64,000 bases of DNA from DASUSH01 sp036375215. GTDB taxonomy: Bacteria; Actinomycetota; Thermoleophilia; Solirubrobacterales; 70-9. Shown piece by piece: positions 8,799 through 16,239 of this stretch. The translations under genes were made by a program, and so were the position numbers. The notes beneath the pieces were generated by a model that was not told the origin of the DNA, made no database searches, and saw nothing but the letters and a program-made list of their open reading frames with translations. Each line of letters begins with the position of its first letter. Positions within the stretch are counted from its first letter, which is position 1. The stretch lies in the NCBI GenBank assembly GCA_036375215.1, contig DASUSH010000097.1:1-64000 (forward strand). The letters are read 5' to 3'.

Positions 8799-9494
8799 TC
8801 AGCTGCCCATCGGCCGCTTCTTGGCCATCCCGGCGCGGCGCGGCAGGCCCTCGGGTGTGGGGCCGACCTTGCGAAGCAAGTACAGGTGCCGATGGCGCGA
8901 CCCCGCGTAGGGACCCACCCACCGAACTTCCTCGACCTCCATCCCCGTCCCCTTGCTCGCCCTGTTCATCTCTGCTTCCTCGCCCGCGTCCTTCTTGCCT
9001 TTCCAGGCCACCAAAACGCCGCCGCCCCGCAGCAGCGGCGACGCCAGCTCGGCCAACGTCGAGAGCCGCCCGACCGCCCGAGCGGTGACGGCGTCGTAGA
9101 CCTCCCGCCCGCCCGAGGTCGGCCCCTTACGAGCCCAATCCTCAGCGCGCTCGCAGACGACTCCAACGTTGACCAAACCGCCGCGCTCGACGGCACGCCG
9201 CATGAACTCGCATTTCCGTTCCAAGGACTCGACCAGGTCGACCTCGGCCTCCGGAAGCGCCGCCGCGAGCGCGAGGCCGGGGAAGCCGACCCCGGAGCCG
9301 ACGTCGGCGATCCGCCGGGCCGTCGCGAGCGGCTCGAGCTCGAGGCCGCTCAGGGAGTCGGCGACGTGGACGCGCCAGGCGTCCTCGGGGTCGCGGACGC
9401 TCGACGGCGCCCGCTCGTCCCCCGCCACCATCGCGACGACCGCGGCGAGCTGCGCGCGGCCGGCCTCGTCGAGGCGGTCGAGCGGGTCGGTCAC
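8799..9494 (-). CDS. rsmG: 16S rRNA (guanine527-N7)-methyltransferase RsmG
   Basis: A 231-residue SAM-dependent methyltransferase (GidB). Family landmarks are the N-terminal HVADSLSGLEL, the SAM-binding IADVGSGVGFPGLALA and ESLERKCEFM, and the VTARAVGRL motif, which precedes the catalytic face. It methylates G527 in the 530 loop of 16S rRNA. The start is GTG 9494. Its place between jag and parA matches the conserved origin-proximal order of many bacteria. The C-terminal 25 residues are basic and poorly conserved. Confidence 0.95.
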   Translation of the reverse strand: MTDPLDRLDEAGRAQLAAVVAMVAGDERAPSSVRDPEDAWRVHVADSLSGLELEPLATARRIADVGSGVGFPGLALAAALPEAEVDLVESLERKCEFMRRAVERGGLVNVGVVCERAEDWARKGPTSGGREVYDAVTARAVGRLSTLAELASPLLRGGGVLVAWKGKKDAGEEAEMNRASKGTGMEVEEVRWVGPYAGSRHRHLYLLRKVGPTPEGLPRRAGMAKKRPMGS

Positions 9495-9511
9495 GGCTGG
9501 CCCAGGCCGGG

Positions 9512-10033
9512 CTAGTCGGAGACGAGCGGGGCGACGACGACGAAGCGCTCGGGCTCGTCGCCTTCGCTGTAGGTCTCGATCGAGGAGCGCTCCGCGAGGT
9601 GGTTGTGGACGACCCGGCGCTCGTTGGCGCTCATCGGCTCGAGCTCGACCGGGCGGCCCGTGCTGTCGGCGCGGGCGGCGGCCTCCTCCGCCTGGCGCTC
9701 GAGCACCTCGGCGCGGCGGCGGCGGTAGCCGGCGGCGTCGACCGTCACGCGCTTGCGGTCCTGCCGGCCCCGGTAGGCGGCGCGGTAGCAGAGCAGCTGG
9801 AGGGCGTCGATCGTCTGCCCGCGCCGGCCGATCAGCAGGCCGAGGTCGTCCTCGCCCTCGATCTCGGCGACGATCTCGTCGTCGCGTTCGAGCACCTCGA
9901 CGTCGGCGTCGAGGTCGAGCTCGTCGAGGACGCGGTCGACGATCGCCTCGACGCGGCCGGCCGGGTCCTCCGGCAGCTCCTCGTCGTCGTACTCCTCGTC
10001 GTCGTACTCGGCTTCCACGGCGTCCTCGGCCAA
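9512..10033 (-). CDS. jag: Jag/KhpB RNA-binding protein (KH and R3H domains)
   Basis: A 173-residue protein with a strongly acidic N-terminus (about 1-25, DDEEYDDEE), a KH domain with the GLLIGRRGQTIDALQLL loop near residue 85, and an R3H domain (MSANERRVVHNHLAE near 133) that binds single-stranded nucleic acid. Jag/KhpB proteins form RNA-binding complexes with KhpA and affect cell-wall growth in Gram-positive bacteria. The longer Jag-N domain of Firmicutes is absent. The start is TTG 10033, placed directly after the yidC stop. Confidence 0.93.
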   Translation of the reverse strand: MAEDAVEAEYDDEEYDDEELPEDPAGRVEAIVDRVLDELDLDADVEVLERDDEIVAEIEGEDDLGLLIGRRGQTIDALQLLCYRAAYRGRQDRKRVTVDAAGYRRRRAEVLERQAEEAAARADSTGRPVELEPMSANERRVVHNHLAERSSIETYSEGDEPERFVVVAPLVSD

Positions 10034-10034
10034 G

Positions 10035-10805
10035 CTACTTCCGCTTCTTCTTCTTGCGCGGGGGAGGCGGGGGCGGCTTCGCCGCCTTCGCGGCGGCGAT
10101 CGCCTCTGGCTTCGCCTTCTCGGGCGGCGGCGCGATCCGCTTGACGATGAACTGCTGGCCGATCGTCCAGACGTTGGTCGAGATCCAGTAGACCGCGAGG
10201 CCGGCGGGCTGGGTGATGATGAAGGGGGCGATCACGACGGGCAGCACGAACATGATGTAGCGCTGCGGCCCCTCGACGCGGCTCGCCATCACCAGGCCGG
10301 CGGCGAGCTGGGTGCCGATGAAGAGCGCGATCAGGATGATCAGCTCGAGGCCGGTCGGCTTGATCAGGAGCGATTCGATGCCCGCGAACGCCGCCTCCGA
10401 GCAGTCCGTGACGGTCGGGCTGCCGCAGACGTCGGCGATGAAGTCGTCGCTGCGCAGGAGCTGGTAGAGGGCCAGGAAGACCGGGAGCTGAAGCAGCAAG
10501 GGCCAGCAGGAGGCGAGCGGGTTGATCCCGTTCTCCTGGTAGAAGGCCATCATCTCGCGCTGCTGGCGCTCCTTGTCGTCCTTGTACTTCTCCTGGATCT
10601 CCTTCATCTGCGGCTGGAGCTCCTGGAGCGCCCGCATCGACTTGATCTGCTTGATCGAGAGCGGCAGGATCAGCGCCCGGGTGATGAAGGTCAGGCCGAT
10701 GATCGCGAATCCCCAGGCGAGGCCGACGTCGTCGGCGAGGAAGGTGATCACCGCGTTCGCCGCGTCGATCAGCGGCTGCAGGATGTTGGCGACGATCGGG
10801 GTCAC
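10035..10805 (-). CDS. yidC: membrane protein insertase YidC/Oxa1
   Basis: A 256-residue YidC of the short Gram-positive type. Five membrane helices are visible (about 10-40, 95-115, 150-170, 185-205 and 205-225). The cytoplasmic hairpin LQELQPQMKEIQEKYKDDKE near residue 68 is typical, and the C-terminus is a run of basic residues (RKKKKRK) that may contact the ribosome. It inserts proteins into the membrane, alone or with SecYEG. GTG 10805 overlaps the yidD stop by four bases. No lipobox is seen at the N-terminus. Confidence 0.95.
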   Translation of the reverse strand: MTPIVANILQPLIDAANAVITFLADDVGLAWGFAIIGLTFITRALILPLSIKQIKSMRALQELQPQMKEIQEKYKDDKERQQREMMAFYQENGINPLASCWPLLLQLPVFLALYQLLRSDDFIADVCGSPTVTDCSEAAFAGIESLLIKPTGLELIILIALFIGTQLAAGLVMASRVEGPQRYIMFVLPVVIAPFIITQPAGLAVYWISTNVWTIGQQFIVKRIAPPPEKAKPEAIAAAKAAKPPPPPPRKKKKRK

Positions 10806-11125
10806 GCGGGGGCCCCCGGAGTGCCGGCGTGATCATGGGCCGGGTCCTCCTCGTCGCGCGGCCGGAACAGGCTGCGATCGGAGAGCGGGTCGTAGCCGCC
10901 GTTGCTCCACGGGTTGCAGCGGGCGAGCCGCCAGGCGGCGACGACCGTGCCTCTGGCCGGGCCGAGCTCGCGCACGGCCTGGACCGCGTAGGCCGAGCAG
11001 GTCGGGTGGTACTTGCAGCGGGCGGGCAGCGCCGGGGAGACGAAGCGCCGGTACAGGCGGACCGGGGCGAGCAGGGCCGCGGCGAGGCCGCGCGAGCAGG
11101 CCTGCGTAAAACGTGAAACGGTCAT
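10802..11125 (-). CDS. yidD: membrane protein insertion efficiency factor YidD
   Basis: A 107-residue YidD (DUF37) with an amphipathic N-terminus and the signature CKYHPTCSAYAVQAV followed by AAWRLARCNPWSNGGYDP. It aids YidC-dependent insertion. The extra C-terminal 25 residues are Asp/His-rich. ATG 11125 overlaps the rnpA stop and its own stop overlaps the yidC start, so rnpA-yidD-yidC form one coupled unit. Confidence 0.93.
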   Translation of the reverse strand: MTVSRFTQACSRGLAAALLAPVRLYRRFVSPALPARCKYHPTCSAYAVQAVRELGPARGTVVAAWRLARCNPWSNGGYDPLSDRSLFRPRDEEDPAHDHAGTPGAPA

Positions 11126-11511
11126 TCGCCGCCGCCTCCGGCCTTCGGCATCGCCGCGATCAACGCTTCGATCGCCCCGCGGGCGCCGGGCGTACCCTCA
11201 CGCTCGACTAGAGGCCCAAGGTCCGGGCGCGCGACCAGCACGAAGTCGTACCCGTCGGGCAACCGGTCGGCGAGCCCCCAGAACGCCTCGCGAAGGCACC
11301 GCTTCACCTTGTTGCGGTCGACGGCCCCGCCGACCTTGCGTCCGACCGACAGCCCGAGGCGGTTCTGGTCCTCGGCCTCGCCGGCGTCGTCGGAGCGCGG
11401 GAACGCGTAGAGCACCACGTAGCGGTTCGAGTGCGAACGGCCCTCGCGGTAGACGCGATCGAAGTCGCCGCTGCGCGACAACCGTCCGCGCCTGCGGCGC
11501 TCGCGAGCCAT
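11122..11511 (-). CDS. rnpA: ribonuclease P protein component
   Basis: A 129-residue basic protein. LSRSGDFDRVYREGRS near residue 10, RLGLSVGRKVGGAV near 50 and the RNR-like signature DRNKVKRCLREAFW near 64 identify the protein subunit that helps the RNase P ribozyme bind precursor tRNA. The ATG at 11511 is chosen because the sequence before it is not conserved and is interrupted by the rpmH region. It follows rpmH by 23 bases, the standard order. Confidence 0.93.
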   Translation of the reverse strand: MARERRRRGRLSRSGDFDRVYREGRSHSNRYVVLYAFPRSDDAGEAEDQNRLGLSVGRKVGGAVDRNKVKRCLREAFWGLADRLPDGYDFVLVARPDLGPLVEREGTPGARGAIEALIAAMPKAGGGGE

Positions 11512-11534
11512 CACGCGGCGCCCGGCATCGACAT

Positions 11535-11669
11535 CTAGTGGGTGAGCCGCTTGCGGCCCTTGCGGCGCCGGCGCGCGACGACCTTGCGCCCGTTCCGGGT
11601 GCGCATCCGCGCCCGGAAGCCATGCGTCCGCGCGCGCTTGCGCTTCTTCGGCTGGTAGGTCCGCTTCAT
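11535..11669 (-). CDS. rpmH: 50S ribosomal protein L34
   Basis: A 44-codon gene beginning MKRTYQPKKRKRARTHGFR, followed by MRTRNGRKVVARRRRKGRK and ending in LTH; this is an unmistakable L34. It is the first gene of the minus-strand rpmH-rnpA-yidD-yidC-jag-rsmG-parA-parB run and lies back to back with dnaA across the origin strand switch. Confidence 0.97.
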   Translation of the reverse strand: MKRTYQPKKRKRARTHGFRARMRTRNGRKVVARRRRKGRKRLTH

Positions 11670-11918
11670 CAGGATCCAGGTGGTCTCTTCCCGCGCTCAC
11701 CGCCATCCGCGGCGGTCGCGGGGCGCCTCTCCAGGCACCGTCGAGCGGCGCAGTATACGGCGCTCGGGGGGCCCGATTCGTTTTCGACGCGAATTGCGAG
11801 CTTCGGCCTCCGAGCGCCCCGGAAGGCCCACGACCCGTGCCTATGATCGCCACCGGTCCGGTTCGGCGCCCGGATCGCCTGGGGCAATGCGACCCGCGCC
11901 GGTGGAGGAAACCGAACT
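11670..11918. promoter_or_regulatory. divergent rpmH / dnaA promoter region
   Basis: These 249 bases hold the strand switch. On the minus strand TATACT (11752-11757), 82 bases before the rpmH start, is a good -10 hexamer; the -35 is poor. On the plus strand TATGAT (11842-11847) is a possible dnaA -10, again without a clear -35. GGAGG at 11904-11908 is the dnaA ribosome-binding site. I see no TTATCCACA or TTGTCCACA box here, so this gap is a weaker origin candidate than the dnaA-dnaN gap. Confidence 0.45.
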
Positions 11919-13268
11919 TTGCAGCAACCGGTCCCTGAGGACGTCGCCGCTCTTTGGGAGCGCGTCCGCGGGGACCTCCGGGACTCGCTGCCCGCCTCCA
12001 CCTTCAAGCTCTGGCTCGAGCCGCTGCGGCCGGTCTCGGCGCAGGGCAAGACCCTCTACCTCTCCGCGCCGGAGACCGTCCGCGCCTGGGTGGAACGGCG
12101 CTACGTGCGGGCGATCACCGAAGCCCTCCACCGCCACGCCGGCGACGACGCGGAGCTCGTCCTCGTCCCGACCGGCCCCGGCGGCGCCTCGGCCGCCCCC
12201 GCCCCCGGCCTGGCTCCCCAGCCGCGCCGGCTCGCCGAGCCCGCCGGCTCCTTCGACGACTTCGTGATCGGCTCCGGCAACCGCTTCGCGCACGCCGCCG
12301 CCCTCGCCGTCGCCGAGATGCCCGGTGAGGCCTACAACCCGCTGTTCCTGCACGGCGCCCCGGGCCTCGGCAAGACCCATCTGCTGAGCGCGATCGCCGG
12401 CTACATCCGGGCCCGGCACCCGGAGCGGCGGGTCGAGTACACGACCGCCGAGCAGTTCACGGCCGACTTCGTCTCCTCCGTCCGCGGCGCCGGCACCACC
12501 GCCTTCAAGCAGCGCCATCGCGAGGCGTACGTCCTGCTCGTCGACGACGTGCAGTTCCTCGAGCAAAAGCGCCAGACCGAGGAGGAGTTCTTCCACACCT
12601 TCAACGCGCTGCACGAGGCCGGCAGCCAGATCGTCCTCTCCAGCGACCGCCCGCCCGCCGACCTCTCGCGGATCGCCGAGCGCTTGCGCGACCGCTTCGA
12701 GTGGGGCCTCTGCGCCGAGCTCGGGCCTCCCGACCTGCGCACCCGCACCACCCTGCTGACGCGGCTCGCGCGCCGCAACGCCCCCCAGCCCGTCGACCCC
12801 GTCGTCATCAGGGAGATCGCGTCCCGCGTCCCCGCGAACGTCCGCAAGCTCGAAGGCGCGCTGAACCGCGTCCTGGCGTACGCGTCGATGATGGGCCTCC
12901 CCCTCGACCGCGATCTCGTCCGCGACGTGCTGGCGCCCCAGGGCGGCGGTCACCGGCCCGCGCCGGCCGCCCATGAGCTCACGCTCGAGCGCATCCAGAA
13001 CGCCGTCTGCGCCGTCCTGCATCTTTCCTCGGATGACCTCCTCGGCCGCAAGCGAAGCGCCCAGGCCGTCCGCGGCCGCCAGCTCGCCATCCACCTCGCC
13101 CGCGAGCGGCTCGGCCTCTCCCTCGGCGAGCTCGGCCACGCCTTCGACCGCGACCGCGCCACCATCCTCCACTCCCTCCGCGCCGTCGAGCGGGACCTCG
13201 TCCCCGAGTCCAACACAAGCGCAACCCTCGAGCAGGTCCAGCGCCGGCTCGAGGCCGCCGAGGTCTGA
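11919..13268 (+). CDS. dnaA: chromosomal replication initiator DnaA
   Basis: A 449-residue DnaA starting at TTG 11919, ten bases after GGAGG. Domain I (about 1-80, WLEPLRPVS) is followed by a short linker and the AAA+ domain with Walker A GAPGLGKTHLL (about 147), Walker B VLLVDDVQFLEQ and the SSDRPPADL sensor I region. Domain IV keeps RGRQLAIHLARE (equivalent of the base-reading arginine), but the signature usually written GRDHTTV reads FDRDRATILHS here: the His and first Thr positions are Arg and Ala. Those positions contact DnaA-box bases in E. coli, so box specificity may be altered. Confidence 0.97.
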   Translation: MQQPVPEDVAALWERVRGDLRDSLPASTFKLWLEPLRPVSAQGKTLYLSAPETVRAWVERRYVRAITEALHRHAGDDAELVLVPTGPGGASAAPAPGLAPQPRRLAEPAGSFDDFVIGSGNRFAHAAALAVAEMPGEAYNPLFLHGAPGLGKTHLLSAIAGYIRARHPERRVEYTTAEQFTADFVSSVRGAGTTAFKQRHREAYVLLVDDVQFLEQKRQTEEEFFHTFNALHEAGSQIVLSSDRPPADLSRIAERLRDRFEWGLCAELGPPDLRTRTTLLTRLARRNAPQPVDPVVIREIASRVPANVRKLEGALNRVLAYASMMGLPLDRDLVRDVLAPQGGGHRPAPAAHELTLERIQNAVCAVLHLSSDDLLGRKRSAQAVRGRQLAIHLARERLGLSLGELGHAFDRDRATILHSLRAVERDLVPESNTSATLEQVQRRLEAAEV

Positions 13269-13407
13269 GCTCTCCACCGCCGACGCCCCGTCCACCGACC
13301 AGTCCACCGCGCCGGACCGCGGGCCCCGAGCCGATCCGACCGGATTTCCCACCACTTCCCCACCCACCAACAATCACTCAGACCAGAAAGATGAATACGG
13401 TGAAGCA
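13269..13407. other. candidate oriC (dnaA-dnaN gap)
   Basis: These 139 bases between dnaA and dnaN contain three TCCACCG heptamers within 37 bases (13273-13279, 13291-13297, 13303-13309). Two of them include GTCCAC, the core of a DnaA box, but none matches TTNTCCACA. A pyrimidine-rich stretch (CCCACCACTTCCCCACCC) and then the least GC-rich stretch of the locus (13366-13410) follow, as expected of an unwinding element. Placement between dnaA and dnaN is common for actinobacterial origins. The call is tentative because the boxes are non-canonical. Confidence 0.45.
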
Positions 13408-14514
13408 ATGAAGGTTTCCCTCCCTCGCGAGTCACTTCACAGCCGCCTCCAGATCGCCGGCCGCGCGGTCTCGACGCGAACCGCGATGCCCTCCCTCGGC
13501 GGCATCCTCCTGAATGCCTCCGGCTCGCAGCTCGAGCTGCGCTCGACCGACGTCGAGTTGAGCCTGATCCTGTCCACCGAGGCCAAGGTTGAGGCCGAGG
13601 GCTCCGTCCTGCTTCCCGGCCGCCTGCTCGCCGACGTGGTCCGCTCGCTCCCCGGGAGCGACGTCACGCTTGCGCTCCGTCCGGAGGAGCGCGACGTCGA
13701 GATCTCCGCCGCGAGCTCGACCTTCCACCTCCGCACCCTCGCCGCCGACGAGTTTCCGCGGCTGCCGGAGTTCGACGGCGAGTCGGTGAAGATCCCCGCC
13801 GCTCCGCTCGCCGAGACGGTGGACCGGGTGGCTCGGGCCGCGTCGCGCGACGAAGTCCGCCCGATCCTCACCGGCGTGCTGGTCACCGCCGCCGAGAAGA
13901 CGCTGACGATGGTCGCCACCGACTCCTACCGCCTGAGCGTCAAGCACACCGAGCTCGACGAGCCCATCGGGACCGAGCTCGAGGCCAACGTGCCGGCGCG
14001 GGCGATGCGCGAGCTCAGCCGCCTGATCGCCCAGGAAGGCGCCGAGGAGGTCGAGATCGCCGTCCAGCGCAACCAGATCCTCTTCCGGGTCGCCGGCGTG
14101 GTCCTCGCCTCGCGCCTGATCGAGGGGCAGTTCCCGAGCTACCGCCAGCTCCTGCCGGAGACCTTCGAGCACGAGGTCCGGTTGCCTCGCGAGGAGCTCC
14201 TCGACGTCACGCGCCGGGTGAGCCAGCTCGCCCAGCGCACCGCGCCGCTGCGGCTCGCGTTCGCCGAGGGCGAGCTCACGGTCGCCGCGGAGACCCCGGA
14301 CGTCGGCGACGCGAAGGAGTCGATCCCGGCGCCCTACGACGGCGACGAGCTCGAGATCGCCTTCAACCCCCAGTTCTTCATCGAGGGGGTCGAGAGCGTC
14401 GACACCGACGAGGTCGCGCTCCAGCTCACCTCGCCGCTGCGCCCGGGGCTTCTCCGCCCGCTCGGGCGCGAAGACTTCAGCTATCTCGTGATGCCCATCC
14501 GGCTGAACGTCTGA
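13408..14514 (+). CDS. dnaN: DNA polymerase III beta sliding clamp
   Basis: A 368-residue clamp starting at ATG 13408 (MKVSLPRESLHSRLQIAGR). The open frame extends far upstream in the intergenic and dnaA region, but those residues are Ser/Pro-rich shadow. The three repeated clamp domains are of normal length; LLPGRLLADVVRSLPG, TDSYRLSVKHTEL and the C-terminal LLRPLGREDFSYLVMPIRL are characteristic. The ring tethers the replicative polymerase. recF follows directly. Confidence 0.96.
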   Translation: MKVSLPRESLHSRLQIAGRAVSTRTAMPSLGGILLNASGSQLELRSTDVELSLILSTEAKVEAEGSVLLPGRLLADVVRSLPGSDVTLALRPEERDVEISAASSTFHLRTLAADEFPRLPEFDGESVKIPAAPLAETVDRVARAASRDEVRPILTGVLVTAAEKTLTMVATDSYRLSVKHTELDEPIGTELEANVPARAMRELSRLIAQEGAEEVEIAVQRNQILFRVAGVVLASRLIEGQFPSYRQLLPETFEHEVRLPREELLDVTRRVSQLAQRTAPLRLAFAEGELTVAAETPDVGDAKESIPAPYDGDELEIAFNPQFFIEGVESVDTDEVALQLTSPLRPGLLRPLGREDFSYLVMPIRLNV

Positions 14515-14532
14515 TGGCGGGTGGGCGTTGCG

Positions 14533-15660
14533 ATGCTGGTCGAAACGCTCGATCTGCGCGGCTTCCGGAACCTCACCGACGGTGAGCTGAGCCTCGACTC
14601 GAGCCTCACGGTCCTGCACGGTCCGAACGGGGCCGGGAAGACGAACCTCCTGGAGGCGCTCTACTTCGGCCTCTCGGGCCGCTCGTGCCGTACCCGCGCG
14701 GAGCGCGAGACGATCCGCTTCGGCGAGTCGCTTTCGCGGGTGGAGGTGGTGGTGGCCGACGGATCGGAGCGGCGCACCTTCCTGGCCGCCGTGGATCGCG
14801 GCGAGGGGCGCCGGCACACGCTCGACGGCAGCGCGGCGGGTCCCGATGCCGCCGCGAAGCGCCCCGCCCTGGCGCTCTTCATGCCCGACCGCCTGGCCCT
14901 CGTTAAGGGCCCGCCGGCCGCCCGCCGCGGCCACCTCGACCGGCTCGTCCCCGCCCTCTGGCCGGCGCGCGCCGAGCTCCGCCCGCGCTTCGGCCGGGCG
15001 CTCGCCCAGCGCAACGCGCTCGTCGCCCGGGTCCGCGCCGGCGCCTCGCAGCCCGCCTCCCTCGACGCCTGGGACATGGAGCTCGCCACCGCCGCCGTCG
15101 GCCTGATCGGCGCCCGCAGCGAGGCCGTCGAATCGCTCGCCGGCCCCTTTCGCGCCGCGGCCCTCCGCCTCGGCCTGCCCGGCGAGGCCGAGCTCGAGTA
15201 CCGGCCGCGAAGCGAGGCGGACGACGCCGAGACGCTCGCCGCCGAGCTCCGCGAGCGCCGCGCCGCCGACCTCGACCGCGGCTACACGACGCACGGGCCC
15301 CAGTACGACGAGCTCCACATCGGCCTCGCCGGCCGTTCCGTGCGCCGATACGGCTCCCAGGGCCAGCAGCGCCTCGCCCTCCTCGCGCTGATCTTCGCCG
15401 AGCGCGAGCTCCTGCTCGACAGCCGCGGCGCGGCCCCGCTCCTCCTCCTCGACGACGTGATGAGCGAGCTCGACCCGGAGCGCCGCGAGCTCCTTACCGA
15501 GACGGTCCTCGCGGCCGGCCAGGCGCTGCTGACCGCGACCGACACGAGCCAGCTCCCCGACGGGCCGCGCCGCGAGCTGCGCGTCCGCGCCGGCCGCTTC
15601 GAGCTGGTCGCCGGGAGCGGCGCGGTGGATGCGAACGCGATCGGCCGGGACGCGGCGTGA
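14533..15660 (+). CDS. recF: DNA replication/repair protein RecF
   Basis: About 375 residues: Walker A LHGPNGAGKTNLLEALYFG near residue 33, ABC signature YGSQGQQRLALLAL near 277 and Walker B PLLLLDDVMSELD near 305. RecF is an SMC-like ATPase that directs RecA loading onto gapped DNA. Two starts are possible, GTG 14521 and ATG 14533; the ATG gives the usual LVETLDLRGFRNL N-terminus and is preferred. It follows dnaN at a short distance and overlaps the long frame of the next gene. Confidence 0.95.
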   Translation: MLVETLDLRGFRNLTDGELSLDSSLTVLHGPNGAGKTNLLEALYFGLSGRSCRTRAERETIRFGESLSRVEVVVADGSERRTFLAAVDRGEGRRHTLDGSAAGPDAAAKRPALALFMPDRLALVKGPPAARRGHLDRLVPALWPARAELRPRFGRALAQRNALVARVRAGASQPASLDAWDMELATAAVGLIGARSEAVESLAGPFRAAALRLGLPGEAELEYRPRSEADDAETLAAELRERRAADLDRGYTTHGPQYDELHIGLAGRSVRRYGSQGQQRLALLALIFAERELLLDSRGAAPLLLLDDVMSELDPERRELLTETVLAAGQALLTATDTSQLPDGPRRELRVRAGRFELVAGSGAVDANAIGRDAA

Positions 15661-15676
15661 GCCGCGCGGAGGGCGG

Positions 15677-15985
15677 GTGAGGCGGAAACGGCCCAGGCGC
15701 GCGGGCTCGGCCATGCGCAAGCTGGTCGAGCAGGCGGCGCCCGCGACCCCCCTGGCCGCGGTCCAGGCGGCCTGGCCGCGGGCGGCCGGAGAGACCGTCG
15801 CGCGCCAGGCCGAGCCGGTCGCCGAGCGCGACGGCGAGGTCACGATCGCCTGCCGGACCGCGGCCTGGGCGCAGGAGCTCGACCTGCTCCAGGACCGCCT
15901 CCGCACCCGTCTCAACGAGGAGCTCGGCGGCGAGCCCGTGACCGCGCTCCGGTTCACCGCGGACGCCCCCCGGCACGGGCTCTGA
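15677..15985 (+). CDS. DciA-like protein (DUF721), putative helicase-loading factor
   Basis: About 102 residues from GTG 15677, which has GGAGGG a few bases upstream; an ATG at 15629 inside recF is possible but lacks such a site. After a basic N-terminus comes the DUF721 core: LAAVQAAWPRAAGETVARQAEP, a WAQELDLLQDRL helix and a short strand. DUF721/DciA proteins load the replicative helicase in bacteria without DnaC/DnaI, which fits this position among replication genes. The assignment rests on the core pattern and synteny. Confidence 0.85.
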   Translation: MRRKRPRRAGSAMRKLVEQAAPATPLAAVQAAWPRAAGETVARQAEPVAERDGEVTIACRTAAWAQELDLLQDRLRTRLNEELGGEPVTALRFTADAPRHGL

Positions 15986-16120
15986 GCGGCGTTTCGCAAA
16001 GCCGGTCGCCCGGCCCGAGAGGTGTGACGATTTAGTACGTGTTTTGCAGGTATTTTGGCTCGACCCGTCAGCTTTTCCGGGGACCTCGGCTGCTATCCTT
16101 ATGTCAACTTTGAAGGCCTG

Positions 16121-16171
16121 CCCCGAGCCGGCTGGAATGGCTTCGCGCCAGCCACCGTGGTCGGGGTTTTT
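16121..16171 (+). terminator. intrinsic terminator-like hairpin with T-tract in the gyrB leader
   Basis: CCCCGA (16121-16126) pairs with TCGGGG (16161-16166) and CC/GG extend it. An inner stem GGCTGG (16130-16135)/CCAGCC (16148-16153) closes on a loop. Five T residues follow at once (16167-16171). It lies 68 bases before the gyrB start and 135 bases after the dciA-like stop. It either ends the dnaA-dciA transcript or attenuates gyrB; a promoter-like TGCTATCCT at 16091-16099 upstream would favour the second. Confidence 0.6.
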
Positions 16172-16239
16172 CATGAGCGCGCCCGCGTCCGACCGGACGT
16201 GTCCGGGCTCAGGGCCGAACCGAAAGGAGAACCCGAAGC

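Noticed and set aside
11105..11120. parS-like site (GTAAAACGTGAAAC) at the yidD start
   Set aside because: One half matches TGTTTCACGTGAAACA, but three central positions of the other half are wrong, and it lies in the yidD coding region; I do not call it parS.
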